Assembly: GCF_963678635.1 (NCBI RefSeq)
Contig: NW_026971731.1
Location: 62,001-126,000 of the forward strand
Length of the DNA: 64,000 nt
Direction: 5' to 3'
Source: Symsagittifera roscoffensis
Lineage: Eukaryota; Xenacoelomorpha; Acoela; Convolutidae
Part shown: one piece after another, positions 12,118-23,176 of the stretch
Numbering within the stretch: position 1 is the stretch's first letter
Layout: the number at the start of each line of letters is the position of its first letter
Program-made: the position numbers and the translations under genes
Notes under the pieces: model-generated
Databases searched by the model: none
What the model was told of the DNA's origin: nothing
The model's input: only the letters and a program-made list of their open reading frames with translations

Positions 12118-12645
12118 AGACGAAAAATCTCATTTGGGCGTCAAATGTATCTGTTAGTTATGTTAGAAAATTTTTCAGTAAAAATGATTGATTGGGAAGA
12201 TTCATAAACATTGCTTCGTTCTGATCTAAAAAAAAAATTTAAAATCTTTGAATATGCCATTCCGATTGCTTAATACTACAAAAATTACAGGTGAAGGAAT
12301 GCTCGATTCTGATTGGTTGATATCGAAAAAGATAAAAGTTTCCTTATAAATCATGCTCGACTCTGATTAGTTGATATCAAAAAAGATAGTAATTTCTTTT
12401 AAAAAAAACTCGATTCTGATTGGTTGATAGGAAAACTTTTGAAACGTCCCTGGTTAGATTGAATGATTTTTTCAACTTGACCAAATACAATTTAGCCATT
12501 CAGATTTCTTTCATGTTAAAAACAATTGGTTGAAAAATTTGCAGTTTTTTCTTACTTTTATTCATTTTTGAGGCTAGTCAACACTTCTAATCAAAAATAT
12601 CGGGACATTCAATATCTCCCATTTATTCTCAAGTTCTTTCGTGAA

Positions 12646-12874
12646 GTGCCGCAACTGAATAGAAACGAAAAAAAGTGCATGTCTTGAATGTGGCAGAGAA
12701 TACACTCGCTTACACGCATCAAGATATCGTAGAACTTGTGGTGTTTTGAAGTGTTTGAATTGTAACTTTTATACTTATAGCAGCGAGGAACTCACTAATC
12801 ATTTCAAGAAGAAGCATTGTCAACACAATGTTAAATTTTGTGCTCATCAGTCTCCAATCACACTTCAAGAAAAG
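12646..12874 (+). pseudogene. Zinc-finger exon, right-arm copy
   Basis: Homologous to the left-arm exon. The start codon has become GTG (12646-12648), and an extra A in the run after AACG breaks the frame before the first C-x2-C. Downstream the C-x2-C, the basic RYRRTCG segment and the C2H2 finger (CLNC ... H-x4-H) are intact, with Tyr where the left arm has a stop. The exon end AAG/GTAAAA is the same in both arms. Confidence 0.6.
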
Positions 12875-14360
12875 GTAAAATTAAAAAAAAAACTACTATG
12901 AATATCAGTTGTTACTGAATCTGAAAAGTCTAAACAATTGTGGTAAATTTAGTCAGAATTTATACAGTGTTTTCATCACAATACCTCAAGTGTCATTTGT
13001 TTTGTCGAAAGCTTTGAAAAAAATACAGCAAAAATCGAGTTCAAATTGTCGTGAAACTTTCCATGGAACTCGATTCAAAAACCTTTAGTCAACAGTAAAA
13101 ACTCCCTTGTTTAAAAGCTTGCGGATACTTTGTTGTGATTATTCTAAAGTAAAAGTGCATAACGTACGCTAATGAATAGTTAAGTATTTGCCTAAAAGTT
13201 GTAAAAATTAGATAATTGTATACATCGACTAATTGAAAGGTTTTTTGTAGTTACTATTTTAAAGTTTTCCTTGTTTAGTGCTTGTAAAAAGCTTCATAGA
13301 ATAGAGCGTTTGTAAGCAGATAATGGGGTTCGAATTATAAAGAATTATGCTTTTCTATTCTTTTCTTAATGGTTTCAGAAAAAAAAAATTGATAAATGAC
13401 CTCGAAAAAATGAAAAAGTGTATGTTTTTGCTAAACTTTGAAAGTTTCGAGATAAGGATATACATCATTCTCAGCTAAGAAAATGTTGCTTTTTGAAACA
13501 AGGATATTTTGTTATGAGGTTGAGAAAATCAATTAAAGATTTTTAGCAAAAGATTTATGATGTTAATTCAGCTTCGGTTTATTGAAAGATCGTTGAAACG
13601 ATACATTTTTTCATCTTAAGTTCAATTTTCAAGAAAAATTTTGTTCACATTGATTAACTTGGTAGATAGTAGATGAAGCAGAAACTGAGAAAATGCTGAT
13701 TTGAGATAGAAACTCAATTTAATTCTCTGGGAGTTTTGAGATAATTTTACAAAATTTAGCTTATAAAGTGTATAAACATTCTCAAAGTTTTTTATTCATG
13801 CATAATTCAAGAGAAAAGTTTGTAATCATTTGATATATTAGGTACTTTATTTGAAAAATAAGATGTTTTGAGGATAGTTTTTCTAAAGTAAACCCAATCC
13901 GACATCTTCTGGAAGATGATACATAAATCAAAAATCAAAAACTTACCTTCAAGGTCTACATTTCAATATTTTTACTGTAGAGTTTTTCGCTGATTAAAAC
14001 TAGGAAAACTATACAATTGTTCCATTTTGCAACTTGATCGCCTTTGCTTAATCAATTTTTTGGAACGGGCTCTTTTAGAGATTTTTAGATTTTGTAGATG
14101 TTAGGAAATAGGTTTCCTTGCATATTTCCTGAGATTTTCCGATTACAACTAATAGAGCTCCTCTTAATTTGTTCCTAAATCGTAACAATACATCATTATA
14201 TTCTCGTTTGTACATATAATTTTGAATGCTTTAACTAGCATCAATTCTTTCTCACTTGAATACTTTTGAGAAATCTTCTGTCATAAATTAAGAATAAAAA
14301 GTGATTTAATAACAGAGAAAAAGTGATAGTTATTGATCTGAAAACCCTTTGTAAGGAGTT

Positions 14361-15085
14361 GTAGCAGAAACTATGAAACTTTTGGGTAATTCTTCGTATG
14401 GTTATCAGATCATGGATAGATCCAGGCATACAATCACAAAATATGTGAACGATGAAAAAAACTCACAAGGCAATCAATGAGCCACTGTTTAAAGACTTAA
14501 CCTATTTGAGAAGGACTTATATGAGGTGGAGTTGTTGAAGTCATTCATTGAACACCGAGAACCCATCATTTTTGGTTTTTTCATACTTCAGCATGCAAAA
14601 CTTAGAATGTTGAAGCTCTACTAAAACTTCTTTGACGATTTCTGTGATATAAACAAATTTGAAGAGATGGACACAGACTCGCTTTACTTAGCTCTTGCTG
14701 AAGAAAACTTATACGACTGTATCAAACCAGATAAGAGAGCCGCTTGGGAAAAACGAGGGAAAATGACTGCAGAGACTCTTTCAAGGCGGATGCAAAATCT
14801 AATTTCTTCCCTCGAACGTGTTGCAGTAAGCATAAAAAGTATGATAAACGGGAGCCGGGACTATTTAAAGAAGAATTTAGATGTACAGAAATACTATGTT
14901 TGTGTAGCAAGATATATTGCTGCTATGACAACAAGTCCGATGAGTTCAAATTTAACAGTAAAGGATAAAACAAGCGAGCTCTCGAAGATTCTGCAGATGG
15001 ACCCCTGTCAAAGTAAAGGAGAGTGCTCGATGAAGCCACCAACTTAACATCTACAAATAGAGGATTCAGAACTATAAATCATTTT
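14361..15085 (+). pseudogene. polB: Maverick/Polinton family-B DNA polymerase, C-terminal fragment
   Basis: Two polymerase signatures are visible. Motif B (K-x3-N-S-x-Y-G) reads MKLLGNSSYGYQIMD at 14373-14417. Motif C, the D-T-D metal-binding signature, reads EMDTDSLYLAL at 14664-14696. Between them EVELLKSF and HAKLRMLKLYY-type residues are recognisable. Downstream is the Cys-rich FFPRTCC, KHKKYDKREPGLFKEEF and CLCSKIYCCYD block that I associate with Maverick PolB C-termini. At least three frameshifts and a TAA shortly before motif C inactivate it. The N-terminal exonuclease and palm motif A are absent. Similarity ends near 15085, where an integrase frame begins. Confidence 0.88.
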
Positions 15086-15088
15086 CAT

Positions 15089-15481
15089 CAGCCACAAATT
15101 TTAAAATTAGCCTCCGGTACACCGAATGGATTCTAAATAGAGATAAAAAACAAGGAAATCTACCAAAACGTAACAAAGAAATTGTTACAAAGACAAAACA
15201 ACAAAACCCAAATAAATTCACGTTTTATGCCAGCTACCGATTTAAAAATTGGAATAACTGTTTTAATAGCAAACTTTCATACACAAAAAGGAATCTCTAA
15301 AAAACTAGAATCAATTAGAAAAGGACCCTACCAAATAATTGCTAAACCCACTGAGGTAACATTTAAACTCACAGACTCCACAAAAAAGGAAATTGTTCAA
15401 CATCGAAACAATTTACTACCTTATTACCCAAAAGAATACCCCAACGCGAATCAACTCAATTATATTCTTTCGCCTGTTTAA
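15089..15481 (+). pseudogene. Integrase C-terminal domain, element D
   Basis: The frame from 15089 runs to TAA at 15479-15481 with one TAA near 15134. It contains a SGTPNGF-like segment typical of the end of the catalytic core, an alpha-helical NKEIYQNVTKKLLQRQ segment, and a GPY/F-type module: IRKGPYQIIAKP, FKLTDSTKKEI, HRNNLLPYYP. This SH3-like domain binds DNA in Ty3/gypsy and retroviral integrases. The DDE catalytic core is lost. Lys-rich decayed tail sequence continues to about 15760. Confidence 0.75.
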
Positions 15482-16577
15482 AAGTTATTCCAAACAATAC
15501 ACAAATAGAACAAGTAACAAATATAAATGATGATATTCAACATAAAAAAACTCAAAAGCAAAACAAAATTCACAAAGACGCAAAAACATCAAACCTGAAT
15601 AAACCATAAAAAGAAAAAAAAATAGAAAAATGATAGAAAAAATCTTACCACAAAAAAGGAAAAATCTGAACATAGAGAATCATCACGACTTAAAAACCAA
15701 CCACGGAAAATTATAGAACATTCATCCCACAATCTAAAATACTGAAGAAAGTTGAATTTCAAAAATGATCTTTTACTTCGAACAAAAAATAGATAATTGA
15801 ATTACATCTCAATCAATTTAAACTTTCACATTTTCAAAAAAACATGCTGAAACACACGCAGTAATTCTAGTGCAAATTCAGCCAATAAGATTCACTCAGT
15901 CACCTTCCATATCTCTAACACCAACCTATTAGCCGACAGACATTAATCTCCAGGCATATCTGTAAAAATAACTTAAAACCTCCAGGTCAAAAATAAGCAA
16001 TTTGCTAATATTTGACAACTAAACTAAATATCACGATAAAATTACAACCCTCCCCTATCTAATAATCCAAAGATCAACAAAATTTTCCCAACTTAGCCCC
16101 CAAAAACCCTCCAACCAAAAATAACAAAATTAGCCGAAAGTAAAAAAGAACCATGATCATTTGGCCTAAAGTACAAATATTTCAAAATTATCCCAGATTA
16201 TCCACCAAATAAAATAAAGCAAAGAAGACCTCCCGAGCACCATAAAATAAGCCCCCAACATTTTTTCAAGAAGCTCAACCCACTCATCAAAAAACGAATA
16301 AATAATCCGACCACACTTGAATTTTGCCCCAGCAATTCAAAAATATTCGACGAACGAATCATTTCTGAAATGTTTTTCTCCTCAACAGTCGCAACTCTTA
16401 AAAATTTAATCTTAAATTTTTTATAAATCTTTTTATTGTACTTAAACTTTTGATAAAATTTATTACTAAAACTTTTGAAGCTTTTATAATCAATTTAATA
16501 ATTTTTTTGCAATATCTTCCCAACTTTCCCAAATCCTTGACCCCATCTACAGGTACGGTAATTGAAAATCTATTTAA
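15482..16577. other. Decayed tail of element D integrase and non-coding DNA
   Basis: The first 250 bp look like a Lys/Asn/Gln-rich integrase tail full of stops (for example NHHDLKTNHGKL and RESSRLKNQPRK-like remnants). From about 15760 to 16577 I see no gene. Confidence 0.4.
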
Positions 16578-16766
16578 ATGATACGAACAATTTTTAGTAG
16601 AACAGATACTTTTTTGCTATTCGTCATTTTTCTCACATTTTTATCATCCCTGATCATGACTATATGCAAATGTGTAAAAAAGGCAATAGTCACATTCGCC
16701 TTAGCAACAATCCTTTTAATTCTACCCATCAAAGAATATTATAATAAACATAAATCTTCCAACTAA
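16578..16766 (+). CDS. Small two-helix membrane protein ORF
   Basis: A 62-codon frame with two hydrophobic segments, FLLFVIFLTFLSSLIMTI (about residues 13-30) and IVTFALATILLILPI (about 37-51), separated by CKCVKK. It sits between the integrase remnant and the env region of element D. It may be the N-terminal membrane part of a longer product whose continuation (16767-17490) is frameshifted. No family recognised. Confidence 0.4.
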   Translation: MIRTIFSRTDTFLLFVIFLTFLSSLIMTICKCVKKAIVTFALATILLILPIKEYYNKHKSSN

Positions 16767-17490
16767 AAAGCTTATACATCAGACACATTTTCAAAATTGC
16801 TAACCAACCACCATCAAAACCGTCTTCACCGACATCTCCCCAAGAAAAACCAATAGTAGCTACAACTACCGAAAACCCCCAAACATCCACACGCATTTCA
16901 TTTCAAGACAACCCTTTTAAGCGACATGCCCGCTTATCTGAACCACTTGAACCAGTTCAGCGGCAAGCATCACTAAGTGAACCAACATATAACTTGTACC
17001 CCAGATTACAACAAGATTTAAATCGAATCCGACACATTAGTCAAAACCAAAATACAATCGAATGAAATAGACAGATAATACACCAAAGACGAAATAGAAA
17101 TTTTCAAACTCCTAGAACCACTTTTAGCATACCTCAATCTCCAACACCATTAAGCTCAGAAAACTCTAGTATTACAATCCCAGATATTCCAACGCTCACA
17201 GCAAAGTACACCTAATATTCCCTCAGACTATCTAGGATCAACACCAACATAAGCACAAACACGTGAAAATCCTTTTAACCCCCAAATCCCAACGAACGAT
17301 TACCCTATTGGGCAACACAAACTTACCCACAAGGAGAACCAAATTTAGTAAACGACCCAATAGATACCTCTTCAGATACAACATTATTATCCTTACAAGA
17401 AACAATATTACTTCTCTCGACACCAACGATAAGTCAAATTTCACCATCCTTTTTCCCGTTAAATATTCTAAACATTTTTGACGCTCGATA
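16767..17490 (+). pseudogene. Degraded Pro/Gln/Thr-rich coding-like tract
   Basis: No frame stays open for long, but protein-like pieces in shifting frames are visible: a YTKDEIEIFKLLEPLL-like stretch near 17070-17130 and Pro/Thr-rich pieces. A 72-codon frame at 17263-17481 is probably off-frame. The tract appears to connect the small membrane ORF with the frame that starts near 17494. Confidence 0.3.
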
Positions 17491-17493
17491 TAG

Positions 17494-17862
17494 TGAACAA
17501 TCTACAATGTACCCCTACGATTAGATTGGAACACATTTGTAGCACCTCCTCCATTATTCGGACATTATAACGAAAACGACCGACTACACAGTTGGGCATT
17601 TAATAGATTACAATATAGACAAGATATCCACGAAGATATCCGAGAACACAACGTTCAGATATTACATCAAAACAGTCTTCAACTAAAGTTCGAAATAACA
17701 GTTAAAAATAATAATATTGTACAACATCCCTATCCATTAAGCCCCCCAAATGTTACTGCTCAAACACTACCACCACCATTTATAACAACTCAAGTAATAT
17801 ATAAATACGATAGATATACAAAAAACACAATCGGTTATATAACATTTTTTAACCCATAGTCT
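17494..17862 (+). pseudogene. Unknown ORF without start codon, element D
   Basis: A frame of about 120 codons with no Met, ending at TAG 17860-17862. Landmarks are APPPLFGHYNENDRL, RLQYRQDIHEDIREHNVQIL, LKFEITVKNNN and LSPPNVTAQTLPPPF. It ends just before the env start. The charged helix in the middle could be a coiled coil. It is probably the C-terminal part of the product begun upstream. Function unknown. Confidence 0.45.
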
Positions 17863-17876
17863 GGATTATCATACCC

Positions 17877-20124
17877 ATGTATATTTTAAAGATACTAACA
17901 TTTCAACACATCTTTTTTCTAATTTTTTCCGACCAAAACACAAATCCATCTCCTCGCACAGGACCCCAGGATTTATTAGTAACACATTATGATTGTGAAA
18001 AAACGAACAAAAAACACTACAAAAATATGCAATAAATCAAGTAACACAATGCGAAACAGAACCACTAGCTATCGAAAGTACAAACGTAATAGCAAAACTA
18101 TATTCAAAAGCCCGAGCAACGACAATCACATGATATAAGTTTACAGCAATATTTTCCGAAAAGAAAATACATTGTTCACAAGTTTCTAACGGAAATAAAA
18201 ACAGACTTGATCACAAATCATTTTACCAAAGTAAAATAGAAAAACTTTTACATCTTAATCCCAATGGTTGTAAAAACGAATTACTCAGATTAAATCGGAA
18301 AAGAAACAAACATTCAGACAGAAAACTAGCAAATTTCCACGTCTTTGCCGATTCCGTACATCAAGCAGAACTTTTACGAGACCAAGGACATAAAAAACTA
18401 GACAAAAACACCCATATAATGGCGCACATGGACGATTAACTTATGATATACACGATAAACATTGGATAGCACACATTGGAACAAATAAACATTCAAACTG
18501 CAGAGCAGACACAAAAAATAAATGGTATTAAGAAATAATGTTCTTTGATTGCAAAATACAACTTGAAAAAACACAACTCATACGATATTTATCTGATAAC
18601 ACAATGATCTATCAAGGAACTAGATTACCTTGTTAAAATGATCAAGGTTATTGTGACCACACGACAAGAACCCAAGCAACAATCGTTTGGTTTCCCGAAG
18701 ATACTTGCACAACATTTCAAGTAGCAAAAATACACGCGCGAATGATAAAATTTCACGAAACATATTTTATCGAATCAATCCCATATGTAGAAGTGAACCC
18801 ATTTCACAAACGAGGCAATAATTTCAAAAATTCACACGATAAAGAAAATAAATTAAGACGTTTTCAGATCTTTCAAGAAACAGAATTTGCATGTAAATAT
18901 ACAAACCCACTCTACAAAACACAAAATTCAGAAATACTTGTCGAATACGAAAAACTTTTCGACAGGACCACTGGTAAAAATAAGTTTGACCCATATAAAC
19001 GAAGGCATACCCTACACCCCAGTCAACTTCTATAAATATAAAGGTCAACCCGGTGAAAAACTAACGCCAAATCACCCAAGTACACGATTACAAGAGTTAT
19101 CACTTAAAAACATAAGCTATGACATTCATTTAGACATGAAATTTTACACAATTAGTAGAATATTTCAAAAAATATCACTATCCGATATAGAAACACTTCA
19201 TCAACTATGCGAAATGGAAAGAACACAAATCTTACAATCACTCGCATTAGCAGTATTAAAAATAACCTAATCAGGATATTTATTATCACGAAATAGATCA
19301 AATTTTCTTGATTACGAAGGAAAAAGTTTATGGTTTTATACTTGCACCAAAAAATTATCACCATTATACGTTTTTGAAGATAAACGTTGTTACAAAAAAA
19401 ATCCCCATATTCTATAAATATAAAGTACATTTTGTCGATTTCAAGACAAACATACTTTTGGGATACCGCAGTTCCATGTGGATCAGAAAATAGCCACAAT
19501 GTCGTACAATTAAACCCCGACAAAGATAAATACTATCTTCCCACACCATACCCTACATTAATGCAACCACTAAAAAAGTTTTCAACAGAAAGTATCCGAG
19601 CTATTGCTCGCATCCCAAATATTGATTTACAATCAATGGGAATATATTCTGAATCTGATATACAACACCACCTCAGAACACAACAATTTCAAGAACTACT
19701 CACACAAATGCATACCATACAACGACAATCAATCGATCAAAATTTAAGAAAACTTGCTGAAACCGCAGGATTTGCAGACATATATACACAAGACTACAGC
19801 GGATATTTTGAAGATATCAAAGATTACATATATTTAAACGGTGAAAAGTACAGACCGCAAGATATTTCACCCAGAAAATTTTTTAGTTTTGTAACACTAA
19901 AAAACGAAATTCTCGCTTTTCTAGGATGGCCCTTTTACATCTTAGAAAGATTGATTATCTTATACGCTATGTCTTATTTTATAGGATTTCTTTTCTCACT
20001 ATTAAAAGGAATCTATAATTTATGTGCTATACACACACAAGTAAACAGCCAAGCAAGGGTAACACGTATTTTATTTGCCCTTTTTTTGGAATATTTTCGT
20101 CATCAATTAACAAATTACTTTTAG
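17877..20124 (+). pseudogene. env: Env-like membrane glycoprotein, inactivated
   Basis: ATG at 17877 opens a signal-peptide-like MYILKILTFQHIFFLIFS. A Y-D-C motif and spaced cysteines follow within the first 120 codons. Downstream pieces read RLPC, ATIVWFPEDTCTTFQ, IKFHETYFIESIPYVEVNP, SRIFQKISLSDIETLHQLCE, LWFYTCTKKLSPLYVFEDKRCYK and YFWDTAVPCGS. The C-terminal 245-codon open frame (19387-20124) ends with hydrophobic FLGWPFYILERLIILYAMSYFIGFLF, a membrane anchor. Many stops and shifts break it. The layout resembles env-type glycoproteins of invertebrate LTR elements, possibly the chuvirus-like class. That placement is a pattern-based guess. A Cys-containing ectodomain plus a single anchor is what I actually see. 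Confidence 0.6.
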
Positions 20125-20447
20125 ATGCGCAAAGAAAAGAATATCGCACAAAATTAGCCACAAGATCAAATACATACGACGGAGAACATTATAATGTAGA
20201 TACAGCACCTACAGCACCACAAATACCAACCCTACCACAAAATCATCCCCTATCTTTAGTTTCCCGAAATTTTCGAAATTCAGCAATCACAAATAACCCA
20301 AACTTCAGACCAAGTTCAGCACGAAGCCCTATCCACCACATAACGACAAATCAATCACAAAGTGACAATACATATGAACAAATTATTGAACAACCCCATA
20401 CCACCACTTTTCAGTCTCAACATGATCATTTTTTTAGCCCACGATGA
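20022..20447 (+). pseudogene. Env cytoplasmic-tail-like frame
   Basis: In a second frame overlapping the env anchor, about 110 codons after 20120 read LLLDAQRKEYRTKLATR followed by Pro/Thr/Ser/Gln-rich sequence to TGA at 20445-20447. It looks like the cytoplasmic tail restored by a frameshift after the anchor. It overlaps the next ORF start by a few bases. Confidence 0.4.
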
Positions 20448-21157
20448 GCCGAATAGTTGGAGCCCTCCAACGCTCAAATTCCCACCCAGCCAATCCCCAA
20501 AACCCGATCCCAATTATTCCACGTTTCGATTTCCCGCCACCCGATTTCCCAGTTATTAATATACCATCAAGCACGAATTCAGACACTAACTCAGATATTT
20601 CAGTCTTTCATACTATCTCACAATTTAAAAACTAAGACTTAGAAACTCCCGATGAATTTGCAGACTCCGAACAATCTCCCTCTACCCATATTCAAACCAA
20701 CCCTACAATTTTTTCGCAACCCCGCTTTCAACCAATCCAAACCAGTCATCCACTACCAACCCTTTCCACTCCCTCTCATGCTTCCCAAGTTACCCCATCT
20801 CTTTCTAAAAGATCAAATAATAACTCCCCAGATACTGTACAAAATTCCCCAGAACTCTATAACTTTATTACCTTACAACAACAACTGACATACCCCCATA
20901 CGCTTACAATCCATCACTTGTCATCCATAACCACATCATCAGGCCCACCAACACCTACACCGCTATCGTATTACACCCCATCATTAGCTCAATCTTCCAC
21001 ATCCACTGAAACATCCACTAGCACTTACCGAGCTTATCGCACTTTTAAACGTAAATACCCAAATCACCCATTCACAACCAAACCCGGAACAGCCAAAGAA
21101 TATTTTAACCACCCAAAACACACAAATACGAAAACTTTCCTCCAAACTAACTTATAA
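20444..21157 (+). pseudogene. Pro/Ser/Thr-rich ORF with one stop
   Basis: One frame from ATG at 20444 to TAA at 21155-21157 is interrupted only by TAA at 20633-20635, giving about 237 codons. It has tandem Pro-rich stretches (IPIIPRFDFPPPDFPVINIP), Ser/Thr-rich middle parts and a basic, aromatic C-terminus (TYRAYRTFKRKYPNHPF). The composition suggests a disordered scaffold, for example a Gag-like or mucin-like product. Frames at 20362, 20457 and 20652 overlap it out of phase and are shadows. Confidence 0.45.
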
Positions 21158-21289
21158 TCATTTCCACAATACACCTTAAATCCTTCTACCCTTAATGATG
21201 ACACTAGAAACTTTGTTGATGAGCACGTTTAAACGCCAACATCCACTGAACATCATATTATCGTTATAATAACCCTCTTTTTTATCACT

Positions 21290-22217
21290 CTATAATACAC
21301 AAGTTGATAATGAAAAATGCAAAAATATGCTATATAGACTCACAGCACCTCTAACACCTCGACAATTCACATATATAGGATTTAAATAGATACTAAAAAC
21401 TTTCACCGCACCCCGAGCTAACGATTTCACCATCGAATATTACGATCACAACATCATACGCCCTAACCAAGATCAATTTTTAGATGAAGCCGCTTTGCCA
21501 ACCCGCAACTAACCGGAAAGTTTTTCATCAAAACATCATACCTAATCACACTTAATATTTTTGATAAAAAACACGATCACATAATTTCCGAAGTACTAAT
21601 CGACATGCAAGCATACCAAAGCTTATTCGACCAATTTCAGTTATTTGCACCAACCTTCCATTTTCTTTCACCACAGGAACGCGATTTGCATTGTTTCCAC
21701 GATATTATGTTACGCACTAAACAGAAACAAACTTACACATATTATTGTTTCATACAAACCACTTCGATCTACACACACCATCTAGACAGCCCCACTATCG
21801 TTTTCAGTTTTTTAACTCAAAATACACGTCACCATTTTTTCTGAATTTTACGTATTGCATTAAAAATACTAACCTCCACGGCATCTTCCGTAACTACGAT
21901 CCCGTTACCCAAATGTAAATATTTTGCCCCATCACGAAGACCTTCCAGGACGAAAAATCCAGTCCCTTCATCATCCCGCATGAATTCATACAATAGAGTT
22001 TGTTCACAATACTAAATATAACCACAAAATTTTCAATCTAATGCAAAACACATCTCATGAACTCGCAGTAGGCACCGAAGAAATAAAAATCATCAAAGCA
22101 CTTGATTTGCTTTGGCCACTGCTACAAGTTAAAAATATCATACGCATACTAGCCATGTTACTAACAACATCAAATTTAATTCAAGAACTCTTCCCACATG
22201 GCTTTTTCCCCGACGAC
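21290..22217 (+). pseudogene. Degraded coding-like tract at the end of element D
   Basis: Protein-like pieces in changing frames include RLTAPLTPRQFTYIGF near 21330, FTIEYYDHNIIRPNQDQFLDEAAL near 21430, an open 79-codon piece at 21605-21844 (YQSLFDQFQLFAPTFHFL), and a final VGTEEIKIIKALDLLWPLL, LAMLLTTSNLIQELFPHGFF piece ending TAA near 22218. It may be a second membrane or glycoprotein gene. Identity unknown. Confidence 0.35.
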
Positions 22218-23176
22218 TAAGGTTAGTATAATTAAAAAACCTTAACTAATAAATTCGAATCGTACTAACCATTTTATATAATGTTTAAATTCTTTTCTAG
22301 TTTTCTCATCATCATCTACAAAAATGGAAAAAGTAAAATAAAAAATATAAAGATTTGTTAAACAAGAATACGATTCATACAAAACGTATTTTGCAAAAAT
22401 TATTTTACTATACTAAATTTTTCGCACTAAATATTGTAGTAAATTTCATATCCAATGTAGTGAAAAATTTAATAAATTATTTCCCCAAGAAGCAATAAAG
22501 TTGAATACAATGAAAATTTATAGTTTAAATTTTCCTCGAATGTAGTAAATTTCATATATTTAAGCAATAAATTCATAAAATGAGAAAGCAGTACTAACCT
22601 TTTCAATGTTTTAAATCATTCGCACAAGAATTCTATCCATACTCGCACAGCTCGCCCACGAAGAGTTGTTTAAAATAATGATTTTATGTTACAAGTTTTC
22701 AATAACGCAACTCCAACTAACGATAAGAAGTTTCCGACTTTTCTTTAACCCGGTTGGAATGGAGTTATACACTACACCAAACTAACCAGTGCAAACGACT
22801 AAACACCACAAATCATAAAATAACAGCATGAATAAGAAAAGAAATTCAACGGTACCCAAACCGGATTAACCCAGTTTCAAACTGGATAATTTATTCTTTT
22901 GAAGACTATTATAAAGTCAACGAAAGAAATATTAAAACACAAAAAAGTCGAAAGACAAACCCAAACCAAAAACAATCCAATTTTTGAAAAAGGACACAAC
23001 CAAAAGTAAGATAAGAAAGACCAGAAAAAACCAACATATACTGTTAACACAAAACAGGACCCCTTAAAGAACCAGCACGAAATCATACTCCCATTCCTGG
23101 CCTAACCCACCAGAGAAGGACGTCCTGAGCATGCTTATAGCCGGCCTAACCCAGCGCGCTACACCCACGATTTGTG
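22218..23176. other. AT-rich stretch without a recognisable gene
   Basis: Contains a repeated GTAGTAAATTTCATAT phrase near 22436 and 22543, but no LTR boundary for element D that I can define. Hydrophobic minus-strand frames (22877-23086) look like chance frames. Two isolated TTAGGC hexamers near 23094-23155 are not a telomere array. Confidence 0.4.

Larger units (their letters stand above)
11150..14338 (-). repeat. Right arm of 3.2-kb inverted repeat
   Basis: Reverse-complement partner of 3988-7198. It carries the unknown 184-codon gene (11560-12117) and the zinc-finger exon (12646-12874) on the plus strand. From about 12900 to 14338 I see no coding frame, although the left arm preserves the same sequence in mirror order. 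The PolB remnant begins within about 25 bp of its outer end. Confidence 0.88.
3988..15085. mobile_element. Rearranged Maverick/Polinton-like element remnant
   Basis: The block combines a large inverted repeat (3988-7198 and 11150-14338), several short decayed genes on both strands and, directly outside the right arm, a clear family-B DNA polymerase pseudogene. Mavericks are 15-20 kb virus-like DNA transposons that carry protein-primed PolB, a retroviral-type integrase, capsid proteins and a protease. Only PolB is firmly recognisable here: I saw no capsid, ATPase, protease or Maverick integrase. The right end is cut by the env-bearing LTR element at about 15085. The Maverick assignment rests on PolB. 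That the arms belong to the same element is an inference from adjacency and from the PolB-like orientation of the zinc-finger exon in the right arm. Confidence 0.6.
15089..22217 (+). mobile_element. Env-bearing LTR element, 3' part (element D)
   Basis: Order on the plus strand: integrase C-terminal domain, small two-helix membrane protein, a degraded Gln/Pro/Thr-rich tract, an unknown frame, an env-like glycoprotein, a Pro/Ser/Thr-rich ORF and a degraded tract. PolyA/C-rich base composition on the plus strand (Lys, Asn, Thr, Gln, Pro codons) sets the whole block apart from its neighbours. Gag, protease, RT and both LTRs are missing or unrecognisable. The 5' end is fused to the PolB pseudogene. 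Confidence 0.65.

Noticed and set aside
20362..20642. Frames at 20362 and 20457
   Set aside because: Out of phase with the longer 20444-21157 frame and overlapping it.
23094..23160. TTAGGC hexamers resembling nematode telomere repeats
   Set aside because: Only two isolated copies in non-repetitive context.
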